Source: Agromyces sp. NDB4Y10 (lineage in GTDB: Bacteria > Actinomycetota > Actinomycetes > Actinomycetales > Microbacteriaceae). From it: 64,000 nt of DNA. The translations under genes and the position numbers were made by a program. The notes below the pieces were generated by a model that made no database searches, was not told the DNA's origin, and saw only the letters and a list, made by a program, of their open reading frames with translations. The stretch lies in NCBI RefSeq assembly GCF_001620055.1, contig NZ_LQGY01000014.1, positions 124,001-188,000 of the forward strand, given 5' to 3'. This document shows, in pieces, positions 1 through 9,142 of the stretch; positions within the stretch are counted from its first letter, which is position 1; the number at the start of each line of letters is the position of its first letter.

Positions 1-708
1 CTTGCGGCGCTGCAGGTCCTGGAAGACCGGGCTCTCCTCGACGGCACGGCGGATGACGTAGCCGACGACGATCAGGACGATCGACAGCAGGAACGGGATG
101 CGCCAGCCCCACTCGAGGAACGCCTCCTGGGACATGGTGGAGGTGATCACCCAGAGCGTGAACGTGGCGAGGATCATGCCGACCGGGACGCCGATCTGCG
201 GGAACGCCCCGAAGAAACCGCGCTTCTGGTTGGGTGCGTGCTCGACGGCCATGAGGGCCGCGCCGCCCCACTCGCCGCCCGCCGAGAAGCCCTGCAGGAT
301 GCGCAGGGTGATCAGCAGGATGGGCGCGGCGATGCCGATGGCGGCGTAGGTCGGCAGGAAGCCGATGAGCGAGGTCGAGACGCCCATCATGATGAGCGTG
401 AAGACCAGCATCTTCTTGCGGCCGAGCTTGTCGCCGAGGTAACCGGCGACGACCGCGCCGAGCGGGCGGAAGAGGAACGAGATGCCGATGGTCGCGAAGG
501 CGAGGATCTGCGCGAGCGCCGGGTTCGACTCAGCGACGGGCGCGAGGAAGAGCGGGGCGAGCACGAGGCCGGCGGCTTGGGCGTAGATGAAGAAGTCGTA
601 CCACTCGATGGAGGTGCCGACCAGGGTTCCGGCGAGGACCTTGCGCTCCTCCTTCGGCATGCGCCCGGTGCGCTCGGCTTCCTCGTGGATCTGTGACGTC
701 GTCGTCAT
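1..708 (-). CDS. MHS-family MFS transporter (C-terminus cut off)
   Basis: N-terminal 236 residues of a major facilitator of the metabolite:H+ symporter group; the gene runs off the window edge. The start is ATG at 708. After a short charged N-terminus the protein reads GTLVGTSIEWYDFFIYA, the typical first helix of MHS proteins (shikimate, proline/betaine and dicarboxylate symporters). The MFS motif A between helices 2 and 3 is visible as GYLGDKLGRKK, followed by further hydrophobic segments and the GGEWGGAALM motif. About half of the roughly 440-residue family length is present. The substrate cannot be told from this half. A TetR-like palindrome lies upstream at 813-826. Confidence 0.9.
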   Translation of the reverse strand, partial: MTTTSQIHEEAERTGRMPKEERKVLAGTLVGTSIEWYDFFIYAQAAGLVLAPLFLAPVAESNPALAQILAFATIGISFLFRPLGAVVAGYLGDKLGRKKMLVFTLIMMGVSTSLIGFLPTYAAIGIAAPILLITLRILQGFSAGGEWGGAALMAVEHAPNQKRGFFGAFPQIGVPVGMILATFTLWVITSTMSQEAFLEWGWRIPFLLSIVLIVVGYVIRRAVEESPVFQDLQRRK

Positions 709-812
709 GCGAACTCCGTTGTTCTGTGCAGGTTCGGGTGGGTCGGGTTGTCCGCGGCGCGGGGGGTGGGTGCGCCGTTGCGGATGCAGGCCGGACGCCG
801 GTCGTTTTGCTG

Positions 813-826
813 ACCGATCGTTCGGT
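813..826. promoter_or_regulatory. Palindrome upstream of the MHS transporter
   Basis: ACCGA-TCGT-TCGGT is a perfect 5+4+5 inverted repeat in the 709-908 intergenic region, about 105 bp upstream of the transporter start. Sites of this form are typical of TetR-family repressors (family knowledge). No TetR gene is visible here, so the regulator would have to be elsewhere, perhaps beyond the window edge. No other feature was seen in the intergenic stretch. Confidence 0.35.
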
Positions 827-908
827 ATGTAAAGCAGACCATAGCGCACGCAGGTCGTTCACCGAAACCCCCTGCGATGAACGGTCGCCCTGACGCGACG
901 AACGGCGG

Positions 909-1484
909 CTACCGCAGGTCGAGCCGCATCAGGACGCGCGGGAACCCGTTGATCACCGACTCCGTGTCGGACGCCTTCGTGAAGCCCGCGGCCTCGTACA
1001 GCGCGCGCGTGCCCACGTACGCCATGGTCAGGTCGACCTTCGCCCCGCCGTTGTCGACCGGGTACCCCTCGACGGCCGCCGCACCGTGCTCGCGCGCGAA
1101 CGCCACGGCGCCGGCGAGCAGCCGGTGGGAGAGCCCCCGACCGCGGTGGCCCGGCCGCACCCGGATGCACCACACCGACCACACGTCGAGGTCGTCGACG
1201 TGCGGGATCTTCCGGTTCGTGGCGAAGCTCGTGTCGGCCCGCGGGTGCACGGCCGCCCAGCCGACCGGCTCGTCGCCGTCGTACGCGATCACCCCGGGCG
1301 GCGGGTCCTGGGCGACGAGCTCGCGCACGCGCTCGCCGCGCGCCGGGCCGCGCAGCGCCAGGTTCTCCTTCGAGGAGGTGAGCCGATAGCTCAGGCACCA
1401 GCACACGTTCGCGTCGGGCCGCTTCGGCCCGAGCACCGCTGCGACGTCGTCGAAGACGGATGCCGCGCGCACCTCGATCGCCAT
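909..1484 (-). CDS. GNAT-family N-acetyltransferase
   Basis: 191 residues, start ATG at 1484. The middle holds the acetyl-CoA binding motif of GNAT enzymes: WSVWCIRVRPGHRGRGLSHR, with the R-G-x-G core, followed by a helix and the LYEAAGF segment near the C-terminus typical of this fold. The N-terminus contains NVCWCLSYR, which recalls a group of bacterial GNATs with a conserved cysteine-rich start. The acceptor substrate is unknown. It stands alone, on the same strand as the membrane protein upstream (55 bp gap). Confidence 0.85.
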   Translation of the reverse strand: MAIEVRAASVFDDVAAVLGPKRPDANVCWCLSYRLTSSKENLALRGPARGERVRELVAQDPPPGVIAYDGDEPVGWAAVHPRADTSFATNRKIPHVDDLDVWSVWCIRVRPGHRGRGLSHRLLAGAVAFAREHGAAAVEGYPVDNGGAKVDLTMAYVGTRALYEAAGFTKASDTESVINGFPRVLMRLDLR

Positions 1485-1539
1485 GAGCCGAGCATGCCAG
1501 CGGCATCCGACATCGCGGGCGACGCGGCGGACGGCCGGT

Positions 1540-2205
1540 TCAGAGCGCGGCGAACACCAGCGGCAGCGCGAGGAAGGCCAGGATGAAGGCCCCGGCCACG
1601 ACCGCCGTGGTGAAGCCCATCAGCGCGACCGGCACAGCCGAGCGCAGGCGGACCGCCATGGCGGCCACGAGCGCGGCGCCCAGGACGATCACCGCCCACC
1701 AGTACACGGGGCTCGTGGTCTCGGCGACGACGACGAGACCGTAGGCGCCCTCGCCGATCAGGATCCCGGCGAGCACCCCCGCGCCCACGGCGGCCTCCAT
1801 CGGGCGCCGGCGCAGGGCGTGCGCGGCGACGCCGACGACCGGTCCCGTCACGATGCCGATGACCCCCCAGACCACGGGATCGAACGGGAAGCCGCGCCAT
1901 CCGGAGACGACGGCGTAGCCCACCGTCAACGCGACGAAAGCGAGCGCACCCGCGATGGCGGCCTCGGGCCGGCGGCGAGCGCTGAGGAACACCAGGACCG
2001 CGGTCGGCATCATCCAGCCCGACGCCGAATTGGCGAGCGACGCGAACTCCGCGGGCGGGAACGCCTGCCCGAACGACGTCGCCCCGCCGAGCACGAACGC
2101 GACGGCCGTGACCGCCGCGACCCGCAGCGCGGCCGGACGGATGGGCACGAGGAACCGGTCGTCGGCGAGTCGCGAAGGCGGAGGGGCGGTGCTGGTCGAG
2201 GTCAC
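1540..2205 (-). CDS. Multi-pass membrane protein of unknown function
   Basis: 221 residues from GTG at 2205, with GAGGAG about 10 bases upstream. It has about six hydrophobic segments separated by short Arg-rich loops (SARRRP, LRRRP) and a GWRGFPFDPVVWG motif after the third. The arrangement resembles small actinobacterial DUF6518-type proteins, but this is from memory of the pattern and weak. No enzymatic motif is visible. The gene is divergent from the kinase at 2381, with 175 bp between them and no clear operator seen there. Confidence 0.7.
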   Translation of the reverse strand: MTSTSTAPPPSRLADDRFLVPIRPAALRVAAVTAVAFVLGGATSFGQAFPPAEFASLANSASGWMMPTAVLVFLSARRRPEAAIAGALAFVALTVGYAVVSGWRGFPFDPVVWGVIGIVTGPVVGVAAHALRRRPMEAAVGAGVLAGILIGEGAYGLVVVAETTSPVYWWAVIVLGAALVAAMAVRLRSAVPVALMGFTTAVVAGAFILAFLALPLVFAAL

Positions 2206-2380
2206 CGCACGATTCTCCTCGGCTCCGGCCCGCCCCCAACCGGTCGGCGGACGATCTCATCCTCATGGGGGAGGCCGTGGAACGGCGACGAACGCCCGAC
2301 GCAAGGCCCTCGTGCCATCCGCTCGCCGCCCCTATCGTGGCGCGTGAGGCCGACGGAACCGACCCGACGAGGTGAGGACC

Positions 2381-3361
2381 ATGACCGACGTGCTGATCTT
2401 CGCGCCCGCGCCGCTGCTGACCGTGACGCTCGAGGGCGACCATCCCGGCGGCGACCTGCACGTGCACTCGGGCGGGCAGGGCGTCTGGCAGGCGCGGATG
2501 CTGCGCACCCTCGGCCGCACCGTGGCCATCGTGGGATCGTTCACCGGCGAGTCCGGTCGCGTCGTGCAGCACCTGCTCGGCGACGAGGGCATCGAGGTGC
2601 ACCCCGTCGTGCGCACCGGCCGCGGACCGGCGTACGTGCACGACCGGCGCACCGGCCAGCGGACCGTCGTCGCCGAACTCGCCGGCGACCCGCTCTCGCG
2701 GCACGACCTCGACGAGCTGTACGCGGCGGTGCTCCGCGAGGCCATGGCCGCCCGCATCGTGATCCTCAGCGGGCCGGCCGACGAGGGCATCCTGCCCGAC
2801 GACGTGTACCGGAGGCTCGCCGCCGACCTCCGGGCCGAGGGCGTGCCGGTCGTCGTCGATCTCGCCGGGGCCCGCCTCGAGGCCGCGCTCGCCGGCGGGG
2901 TCACGCTCGCAAAGGTGAGCGACGCCGAACTGCGCGAGGCCCGGGAGATCCGCGGCGACTCGGTCGACGAGGTCGTCGCGGCGGGCCGGCGACTCCGCGA
3001 TGCCGGAGCCCGCAGCGTCGTCATCACGCGCGCCGGCGAACCGCTCGTGCTCATCGACGGCGAGCACGCCCGCCTGGTGCGCGTGCCGCGCATGCAGGAG
3101 GTCGACCCGAACGGCGCCGGCGACTCGCTCCTCGCCGCGGTCGTGAGCGCGCTCGCCGAGGACCGATCCCTGCTCGAGGCGATCGCCTTGGGCGCGGCGG
3201 CCGGGGCGCTCAACGTCACGAGGCACGGCCTCGGCACGGGCGACCCCGAGGCCATCCACCGCCTGCGGGCGCGCGTCACGGTCGAGGAAGTCGGCGACGA
3301 CGACGCGCAAGTGGTCACACCCGACCAGCTCGCGGCGCGTGCGGAGGTGGACGACCGATGA
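2381..3361 (+). CDS. PfkB-family carbohydrate kinase
   Basis: 326 residues, ATG at 2381 preceded by GAGGTGAGG; a GTG at 2372 is possible but has no better ribosome site. The C-terminal PfkB signature DPNGAGDSLLAAVV carries the catalytic Asp of the GAGD loop; the N-terminal substrate lid is shorter than in ribokinase. Members of this group resemble 1-phosphofructokinase/tagatose-6-phosphate kinase in architecture (LIFAPAPLLTVTL start, VDLAGARLEAALAG middle). Substrate is not determinable. The stop overlaps the start of surE (ATGA), so the two are translationally coupled. Confidence 0.85.
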   Translation: MTDVLIFAPAPLLTVTLEGDHPGGDLHVHSGGQGVWQARMLRTLGRTVAIVGSFTGESGRVVQHLLGDEGIEVHPVVRTGRGPAYVHDRRTGQRTVVAELAGDPLSRHDLDELYAAVLREAMAARIVILSGPADEGILPDDVYRRLAADLRAEGVPVVVDLAGARLEAALAGGVTLAKVSDAELREAREIRGDSVDEVVAAGRRLRDAGARSVVITRAGEPLVLIDGEHARLVRVPRMQEVDPNGAGDSLLAAVVSALAEDRSLLEAIALGAAAGALNVTRHGLGTGDPEAIHRLRARVTVEEVGDDDAQVVTPDQLAARAEVDDR

Positions 3362-4113
3362 GCACCGTGCTGATCACCAACGACGACGGCATCGACTCGC
3401 CCGGGCTGCACGCGCTCGCGGCGGTGGCGATCGACGAGGGGCTCGAGGTGGTCGTGGCGGCGCCCGCCTCCGAGGCGAGCGGGTCGAGTGCCTCGATCAT
3501 CGGCGCCGACCACGACGGGCACGTGCACATGTCGCGCCGCGAGATCGCGGGGCTCGACGTGCCGTGCTACGCGGTTCGCGCGGCGCCGGCGCTGATCGCG
3601 CTCATCGCCGCGCACGGCGCGTTCGGCGACGTCCCCGACGCGGTGCTCTCCGGCATCAACCGCGGCGCGAACATCGGACACGCGGTGCTGCACTCGGGCA
3701 CGGTCGGCGCCGCGCTCACGGGCGGATCGAGCGGGGGTCGCGGTCTCGCGGTCTCGCTCGACGTGGGCATGCACCCGGTCGCGCACGAGTGGGATGCCGC
3801 GGCCGCGCTCGCCCGCGGCATCCTGCGCCCGCTGCTCGCCGCGGTGCCCGGCACGGTACTGAACCTCAACGTGCCCAACCGAGCGGATGCCGCCGGCCTG
3901 CGCCCGGAACCGGCGACCCTCGCCCCGTTCGGCATCGTGCAGACCACCGCCGCCGAGGCGGGCGAGGGCGGCGTGCGCCTGACGGTGGCCGACCTCGAGG
4001 GCGAGCACGACGAGCGGAGCGACGCGTCGCTGCTCGCGGCCGGCCGGGCGACGCTCACCGCGATCACCGCGGTGGGGGAGACGGCGCTGCCCGACGGGCT
4101 CAGCCGGTCGTGA
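3358..4113 (+). CDS. surE: 5'-nucleotidase SurE
   Basis: 251 residues, ATG at 3358 overlapping the kinase stop. The N-terminal metal site ITNDDGIDSPGL (Asp8, Asp9) and the second metal-loop SGINRGANIG are the SurE signatures; S(G)TVGAA follows. SurE dephosphorylates nucleoside 5'- and 3'-monophosphates in the cytoplasm and can act on polyphosphate. Length matches the family (about 250). Coupling to a PfkB kinase suggests a small salvage or phosphate-trimming unit (inference). The 3' end overlaps the sensor kinase gene at 4100 tail to tail by 14 bases. Confidence 0.9.
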   Translation: MSTVLITNDDGIDSPGLHALAAVAIDEGLEVVVAAPASEASGSSASIIGADHDGHVHMSRREIAGLDVPCYAVRAAPALIALIAAHGAFGDVPDAVLSGINRGANIGHAVLHSGTVGAALTGGSSGGRGLAVSLDVGMHPVAHEWDAAAALARGILRPLLAAVPGTVLNLNVPNRADAAGLRPEPATLAPFGIVQTTAAEAGEGGVRLTVADLEGEHDERSDASLLAAGRATLTAITAVGETALPDGLSRS

Positions 4114-5344
4114 GCTCCTGCTCGCGCGGCAGGATCAGCGAGAACGTGGTCGTGGGTGCGGAGTCGAGCAGCAGGTGCCCGCCGAGGGCCTCGGCCAGTT
4201 CGGCCGCGAGGGCGAGGCCGATGCCCTCGCCGCCGTTGGTGCTTCGCCCGGGCGTGCGCTGGAAGACGGTGTTGCCGATCGGTCGCTCGCCCTCGTCGGC
4301 GACGCGGACGGTGACGTAGGCGCTCGCGGTCGACGCGGACACGGTCACGTCGCCGCGTCCGTGCTGGAGCGCGTTGTGGATCAGCACGTCGAGGATCTGC
4401 CCCGCCGGTGCCGGAGCTGCGGCGTGGGCGAGCTCGCTCGTCGTCACGACCTCGATGGTGCGGTCGAGTTCGTCCGCGAGCACGCTCCAGCGGTCCGCGG
4501 CGTCCTCCAGGAGCTCGTCGACGGGCAGCCAGTCGTCGGCGCCGGGCGTGCCGCCGCGGGCGAGGTCGAGCAGGTGCCCGATAGCGTCGGAGAGCCGGTC
4601 GATCTCCTGGATGGCGTGCTCGAGCAGGTCGCGCTGCTCGGGCGTGGTCTCCTTCCAGAGCGACAGGTCCTCCAGTTCGAGGCGCAGCGCGGTGATGGGC
4701 GTGCGGAGCTGGTGCGACGCGTTCGCGGCGAACTCGTGCTCGCGACGGATCCGGTCCTCCAGCGTTGCCGCGCTCGTGCGGAGGGCCTGGTCGATGGCGC
4801 GCGCCTCGGGGATCCGCAGGTCGTCGCCGGGTGGCGAGAGGCGGCCGCGCCCGAGCTCGCGCGCCGTGCCGGCGAGGCGCACGAACGGGTCGGAGAGGCG
4901 GCCGGCGAGCAGCACGCCTACGATGGCCGACGCGAGGAGCAGGCCGACGCCGATGACGACGACCGGCATGAGCGCCTCCTGCACCCGATCGCCGATGACC
5001 TCGCTCGAGCGGCTGAACTCGACCGTGCCCCCGTCGGCGAGTTCCGAGGTCGCGGTGATGTCGTCCGGTTCCGGGTCGACGCCCGCGGTCACGACACGTC
5101 CGTCGGCGGCGGTGAACGTGATGCGCTCGCCCTCGACGAGGAGCGGCTCGAGGAACTCCTCGGTGACCTCGTTCCCGGCCTCGCGCTCGGTCATGAGCAC
5201 GGCGAGGAAGTCGGCGAGGCGCACGACGCGGCGCTGCTCGCTCGACTGCACGAGGTCGGCGACCATGTACGCGCGCGGGATGCCGTACAGCGCGATGATC
5301 CCGACCGCCAGCGCGACGAACGCGATGACGAGCCGTTCACGCAT
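4100..5344 (-). CDS. Sensor histidine kinase (OmpR-partner type)
   Basis: 414 residues, ATG at 5344, overlapping the stop of the response regulator by 8 bases. Two membrane segments (about 7-29 and 127-147) frame an extracytoplasmic sensor of about 100 residues rich in acidic residues. A HAMP linker follows, then the H-box ASHQLRTPITAL with phospho-acceptor His211, the N-box (LIHNALQHG) and the G2 box GEGIGLAL. It is expected to phosphorylate the adjacent regulator. Last gene of a minus-strand run that begins with a TasA-like gene, so it may sense the state of the cell surface (inference). Confidence 0.9.
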   Translation of the reverse strand: MRERLVIAFVALAVGIIALYGIPRAYMVADLVQSSEQRRVVRLADFLAVLMTEREAGNEVTEEFLEPLLVEGERITFTAADGRVVTAGVDPEPDDITATSELADGGTVEFSRSSEVIGDRVQEALMPVVVIGVGLLLASAIVGVLLAGRLSDPFVRLAGTARELGRGRLSPPGDDLRIPEARAIDQALRTSAATLEDRIRREHEFAANASHQLRTPITALRLELEDLSLWKETTPEQRDLLEHAIQEIDRLSDAIGHLLDLARGGTPGADDWLPVDELLEDAADRWSVLADELDRTIEVVTTSELAHAAAPAPAGQILDVLIHNALQHGRGDVTVSASTASAYVTVRVADEGERPIGNTVFQRTPGRSTNGGEGIGLALAAELAEALGGHLLLDSAPTTTFSLILPREQELTTG

Positions 5345-6152
5345 CCGCGCGACCCTCGTCGAGGCGGAATCCGACGCCCCGGATGGTCGTGATGCGCACG
5401 TCGGCGCCGGCGTCGTCGAGCTTCTGCCGCAGTCGCGCCATGGTCACGTCGAGCGTCTTGGTCGAGCCGAACCAGTTCTCGTCCCACACCTCGTCCATGA
5501 GCTGCTCGCGCGTGACGACCGCGCCGCGGTGGCGGTCGAGCTGGGCGAGCAGGTCGAACTCCTTGGTGCTGAGCTGCACCTCCCGGTCGCCGGCGTGTGC
5601 GCGACGCGAGGCGGGGTCGACGGTCAGGGGCGTGACGGATGCCGCGCCCGGGGCGCTCGCGCCCGGCGGGGCGCCACCGCCGGGCTCGGCGGCGAGCGGC
5701 CTGCTGCTGCGGCGGAGCAGGGCCCGCAGGCGGGCGAGGAGCTCGGCCAGCGCGAAGGGCTTGGCGATGTAGTCGTCGGCGCCGACGTCGAGCCCGACGA
5801 CGCGGTCGAGTTCGCCGTCGCGGGCGGTGAGGATCACGATGCCGCCGTCGTACCCGAGGTCGCGGAGGCGGCGGCACACGTCGAGGCCGTCCATGTCGGG
5901 AAGCCCCAGGTCGAGCACCACGAGCTCGACCTCGCCCGCGGTCGCCTGCTCGATCGCGGCGCGTCCCTCGGCGACGCGCAGCACCTCGTAGCCCTCCCGC
6001 GAGAGGGTTCGAACCAACGGCAGCGCGATGCCGTCATCGTCTTCCACAACAAGGATCTGCCGCCCCACGACGTCGATGCTATCGACGTCGCCCTCGTCTT
6101 CCCGGGGCGCGCGACCCCGAGTGTCGGCATCTCGTCGCCCCGGGTCGCCCAT
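5337..6152 (-). CDS. OmpR/PhoB-family response regulator
   Basis: 271 residues from ATG 6152, which lies 2 bases after the stop of the Ig-repeat protein and has GGGAG 8 bases upstream. An alternative GTG at 6068 would give the usual 243-residue length but lacks a well-placed ribosome site. Receiver domain: acidic pocket VVEDDDG, phospho-acceptor Asp81 in VVLDLGLPDMDG, Lys in AKPF. A Gly/Ala/Pro-rich linker leads to the winged-helix DNA-binding domain ending in RITTIRGVGFRL. Partner of the downstream kinase. Confidence 0.9.
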   Translation of the reverse strand: MGDPGRRDADTRGRAPREDEGDVDSIDVVGRQILVVEDDDGIALPLVRTLSREGYEVLRVAEGRAAIEQATAGEVELVVLDLGLPDMDGLDVCRRLRDLGYDGGIVILTARDGELDRVVGLDVGADDYIAKPFALAELLARLRALLRRSSRPLAAEPGGGAPPGASAPGAASVTPLTVDPASRRAHAGDREVQLSTKEFDLLAQLDRHRGAVVTREQLMDEVWDENWFGSTKTLDVTMARLRQKLDDAGADVRITTIRGVGFRLDEGRADA

Positions 6153-6154
6153 GC

Positions 6155-7972
6155 TCAGAACTCCCGGTCCAGCGCGCCGGACTCCGTCACCGGAGCGGTC
6201 GAGCAGGGGTTGCCGGCCATATCGGTGGCGGCGGCCGTGGGGCTCCACACCATCGCGGACGCCGTGTTCACGGTTCGCAGCGCGCCGCCGTTCAGCAGCG
6301 ACCCGACGGTGACCTGGACGACGGTGACGGGCACGCCGTTCACCGTGGCGGTGGTCGCGGTGAGGGTCGCGTTGAAATTCGACGTCTTGCTCGTCTTGAT
6401 GTAGTCCTGCCTGAGGTTCACCGACCCGAGGTTGACGGCGGCGCCGGAGCGGAGGATGTCGACGGTGTCCCCGGCGTTGCCGAGTCCGAGCAGGTTGCCG
6501 TCGCGCAGGCGGAGGGTGACCGGCAGCGCCGATCCGTTCCACCCGGCCACGATGCTCGCCGGGTTCATCTGCTCGCTGTAGGTGAACGTCATGGTGTCGC
6601 CGGTGTCGACCTTGCCCGGGGTGGCGCCGCCGTTGGCGGTCTGCACGTCGAACCCGCGTACGGGAGTGTTGTCGATGCGGCGGCCGCTCAGCGTGTTGGA
6701 GGTGGCCTGCTTGTTGGCGTTGTCGGTCAGGATGGCGCGGAAATCGACGAGTCCGTCGGCGACGGTGCGGGTGTCCCATGCGCAGCTGTACGGCGTGGTC
6801 GTGATGGTGCACACGGTGGTCCACGTGCCGGTGCCGCTCGGAGCCCGCTGGATGACGATGGACTTGACGCCGGCGCTGGAGTTCGCGGCGGTCGACAGCG
6901 TGACGGTGCCGCTGAGGTAGGCGCCCGGGTCCTCCATCGAGATGGAGATGACGCTGTTGTCGACCGTGCGGTTCGACACCGTGGTCGAGGTGGCCGAGTT
7001 GCCGGCGTCATCCGTCGCCACCGCCCGGAAGGCGTAGACGCCGTCGGCGACCGTCGTGGTGTCGAAGCGGCACGAGTACGGCGGCGCGGTGATCGTGCAC
7101 GCGTCCTTCCAGGCGGTGGTGCCGGTGGGCGTGTACTGGATCACGACCCGGTTCACGCCCGAGTGGGCGTCCGAGGCGGATGCCGCGAGCGTGACCGTGC
7201 CGCTCAGCGGCGTGCCGGGGTCGGTCATGGCCACGGTCGGGGCGACGTTGTCCACCAGCACGTCGGTGACGACGGCCGAGGTCGTCGTGATGCCGTTCAG
7301 CGTGGCGACCGATCGCAGGTCGAAGTAGTCGTTCGCGAACGACGCGGTGTTCCAGTTGCAGGCGTACGGCGCCGTGAGGTTGCTGCACAGCGTCCGCCAG
7401 GTGCCGGAGCCGGCGGCGGCGTACTCGACGCGGACCGAGTAGGTGCCGGTCCCGGCGTTCTGCAGGGTCGTCGCGAGCGGCACCGTGCCGCGCACCACGT
7501 CGCCCGGGTCGGCGAGCAGCACGGCGAACGCGTTGGCGACGGTGGTGCGGACGAGGGCGGAGGTGGTGGTGTACCCGGCGTTGTCGGTGGCGATCGCGCG
7601 GAGGTCGTAGCTGCCGTCCGGCACGGTCCGCGTGTCCCAGCTGCAGCGGTACGGCGACGCGGTCGCGGTGCACAGCGTGGTCCAGGTGGTGGCGCCTGCG
7701 GCCTGCACCTGGACGACGACGTCGCGGATGCCGGTCTCGGCGTCGGACGCGGCGGCCGTGATGGAGACGGTGTCCTTCAGGCCGGTGCCCGGGTTCTGGA
7801 CCGAGACGGTGGGCGGCGTCCAGTCGACGGCGGCGCCGACGGCGCTCGATCCGTTCGAGGTCTGGGAGGTGAACGCCGCCGAGGAGAATCCCGGGCCGTT
7901 CGCGCCGACGCCCGCGACGAGCAGCACCGCGAGTGCGGCGCCGATCGCGATGCGGACGGCAGCGTGGATCAT
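6155..7972 (-). CDS. Secreted Ig-like repeat surface protein, SipW-substrate-like start
   Basis: 605 residues, start ATG 7972. A signal segment (IAIGAALAVLLVAGVGA) is followed by FSSAAFTSQTSNGSSA, resembling the region after the cleavage site in SipW-processed proteins. Four tandem Ig-like repeats of about 90 residues follow, each with PxVxxxDPG, LSGTVTL-type strands, a pair of cysteines (for example TLCTATASPYRCSWDT and TVCTITTTPYSCAWDT) and DNAG near the end. The C-terminal 150 residues form a different beta-rich domain beginning GFDVQTANGG. No LPxTG anchor is visible. Likely an extracellular structural or adhesive protein made with the upstream TasA-like and SipW genes. Confidence 0.75.
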   Translation of the reverse strand: MIHAAVRIAIGAALAVLLVAGVGANGPGFSSAAFTSQTSNGSSAVGAAVDWTPPTVSVQNPGTGLKDTVSITAAASDAETGIRDVVVQVQAAGATTWTTLCTATASPYRCSWDTRTVPDGSYDLRAIATDNAGYTTTSALVRTTVANAFAVLLADPGDVVRGTVPLATTLQNAGTGTYSVRVEYAAAGSGTWRTLCSNLTAPYACNWNTASFANDYFDLRSVATLNGITTTSAVVTDVLVDNVAPTVAMTDPGTPLSGTVTLAASASDAHSGVNRVVIQYTPTGTTAWKDACTITAPPYSCRFDTTTVADGVYAFRAVATDDAGNSATSTTVSNRTVDNSVISISMEDPGAYLSGTVTLSTAANSSAGVKSIVIQRAPSGTGTWTTVCTITTTPYSCAWDTRTVADGLVDFRAILTDNANKQATSNTLSGRRIDNTPVRGFDVQTANGGATPGKVDTGDTMTFTYSEQMNPASIVAGWNGSALPVTLRLRDGNLLGLGNAGDTVDILRSGAAVNLGSVNLRQDYIKTSKTSNFNATLTATTATVNGVPVTVVQVTVGSLLNGGALRTVNTASAMVWSPTAAATDMAGNPCSTAPVTESGALDREF

Positions 7973-8049
7973 GGGGTGGTCCCTTCAGGGGGCGGGGGTC
8001 GGTTCCGACGCTACGCGGCGGTGGGTTACAGCCACGCCACGGGAGCACC

Positions 8050-8484
8050 TCACCGGCGCAACAAACGCTCGCGCTCGCCCGCGCCGGCGCGGGCGGGCGC
8101 CGGCTCGCATTCGCTGCTGAGCCCGACGCGGAGGGCGACGAGGAGGCCCGCGGCGAGGACCGTGATCGCGATCTCGCGGGCGCTCCAGGGCTGGGCCGCC
8201 GCGCCGGGGAGGCCGACGACGTGGGTGAGGAGCGCACCGACGAGCGATGCGCCCGCGACGATCGCCATGCCCAGGCGGGACTCGATGCACCCCGCGGCGG
8301 CGAAGCGCGCGGCCGCGCCGAGGCCGATCAGGCCGATCAGGAGCGACAACATCAGGTACGGGTCGGTCGTGATGTCGCCGAAGGGGGCGGCGACGAGGTG
8401 CAGGAGCGACAGGGCGGTGAGCGCGGCGACCGCCGCCCACCGGAGTGGGCGGCGTCGCCGGGGGGAGGTGGGCGCGGTCGTCAC
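8050..8484 (-). CDS. Small four-helix membrane protein of the SipW locus
   Basis: 144 residues from GTG 8484, whose bases overlap the stop of the signal peptidase gene (GTGA). Basic N-terminus (RRRRPLRW), then about four hydrophobic helices (about 17-31, 41-62, 70-90, 103-120) and an Arg/Glu-rich cytoplasmic tail. No known family recognised. Translational coupling to the SipW-type peptidase and position between it and its probable substrates suggest an accessory role in export or anchoring (inference only). Confidence 0.65.
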   Translation of the reverse strand: MTTAPTSPRRRRPLRWAAVAALTALSLLHLVAAPFGDITTDPYLMLSLLIGLIGLGAAARFAAAGCIESRLGMAIVAGASLVGALLTHVVGLPGAAAQPWSAREIAITVLAAGLLVALRVGLSSECEPAPARAGAGERERLLRR

Positions 8485-9104
8485 GTGACGACCTGCCCGG
8501 TGGGGATGGGGGCGGGAGTGAGAACCGGGACGCCCGCGTTCGGGTCGGGGGGAACAGGCGTCCCGGTGGTCTTGGAGCCGCGGAGCGCGCTGATCACGTC
8601 GCGGAGGCAGAGGAGGGCGACGATGCCGGCGGGGATGCCGATCACGAGGACCCTGGTGAGCGGTTCGGCGAGGCCGATGAAGATCCAGCCGACCTCGGGC
8701 AGCCAGCCCTCGACCCGGGGCTGCACCGCATCCTCGAGGGCGAAGGTCCACGGGTCGGCGCTCCCGTTGGCGTCGCCCTGCGTCTGGAAGATCGGGGAGT
8801 CGGTGCCGGCGGGGGCGGGCTCGATGGAGATGATCCGGTGGGTGACCAGTTCGGTGATACCGGACTCGGCCGGGGGAAGGTAGGTGATGACGTCCCCGAC
8901 GCGGAGGTCGGCGACCGGGACCTGCCGCTCGAACACGAGGGCGCCGCGTTCGAAGGTGCCCGACATGGAGCCGCCCGTGATCACGTAGCGGTCCAGCCCG
9001 AGCAGGCCGGGCAGCAGCATGAGCGCTGCGATGGCGGTGGCGATGAGGGCGACCGCCGTGATCATCGCGTTGCCGATGGTCTTCGCCGTGCGCGTGGCGC
9101 TCAT
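8481..9104 (-). CDS. sipW: Signal peptidase I, SipW (ER) type
   Basis: 207 residues, ATG 9104. A membrane helix (about 14-36) precedes the serine box GGSMSGTFERG with the nucleophile Ser at about 47, and box D/E reads VTHRI: His replaces the catalytic Lys of ordinary bacterial type I enzymes, the mark of the SipW/endoplasmic-reticulum subclass. A second hydrophobic helix (about 152-170) is near the C-terminus, then a Pro-rich tail. The enzyme should cleave the signal peptides of the TasA-like protein 38 bp upstream and probably the Ig-repeat protein downstream. Confidence 0.9.
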   Translation of the reverse strand: MSATRTAKTIGNAMITAVALIATAIAALMLLPGLLGLDRYVITGGSMSGTFERGALVFERQVPVADLRVGDVITYLPPAESGITELVTHRIISIEPAPAGTDSPIFQTQGDANGSADPWTFALEDAVQPRVEGWLPEVGWIFIGLAEPLTRVLVIGIPAGIVALLCLRDVISALRGSKTTGTPVPPDPNAGVPVLTPAPIPTGQVVT

Positions 9105-9142
9105 GCTGCTGCTCCCGTCCTGGTCTCGTGGTCGTCAGGTCG

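Noticed and set aside
6068-6152. GTG 6068 as start of the response regulator
   Set aside because: It would give the usual length, but the ATG at 6152 has a well-placed GGGAG and sits 2 bases after the preceding stop. Kept as alternative only.
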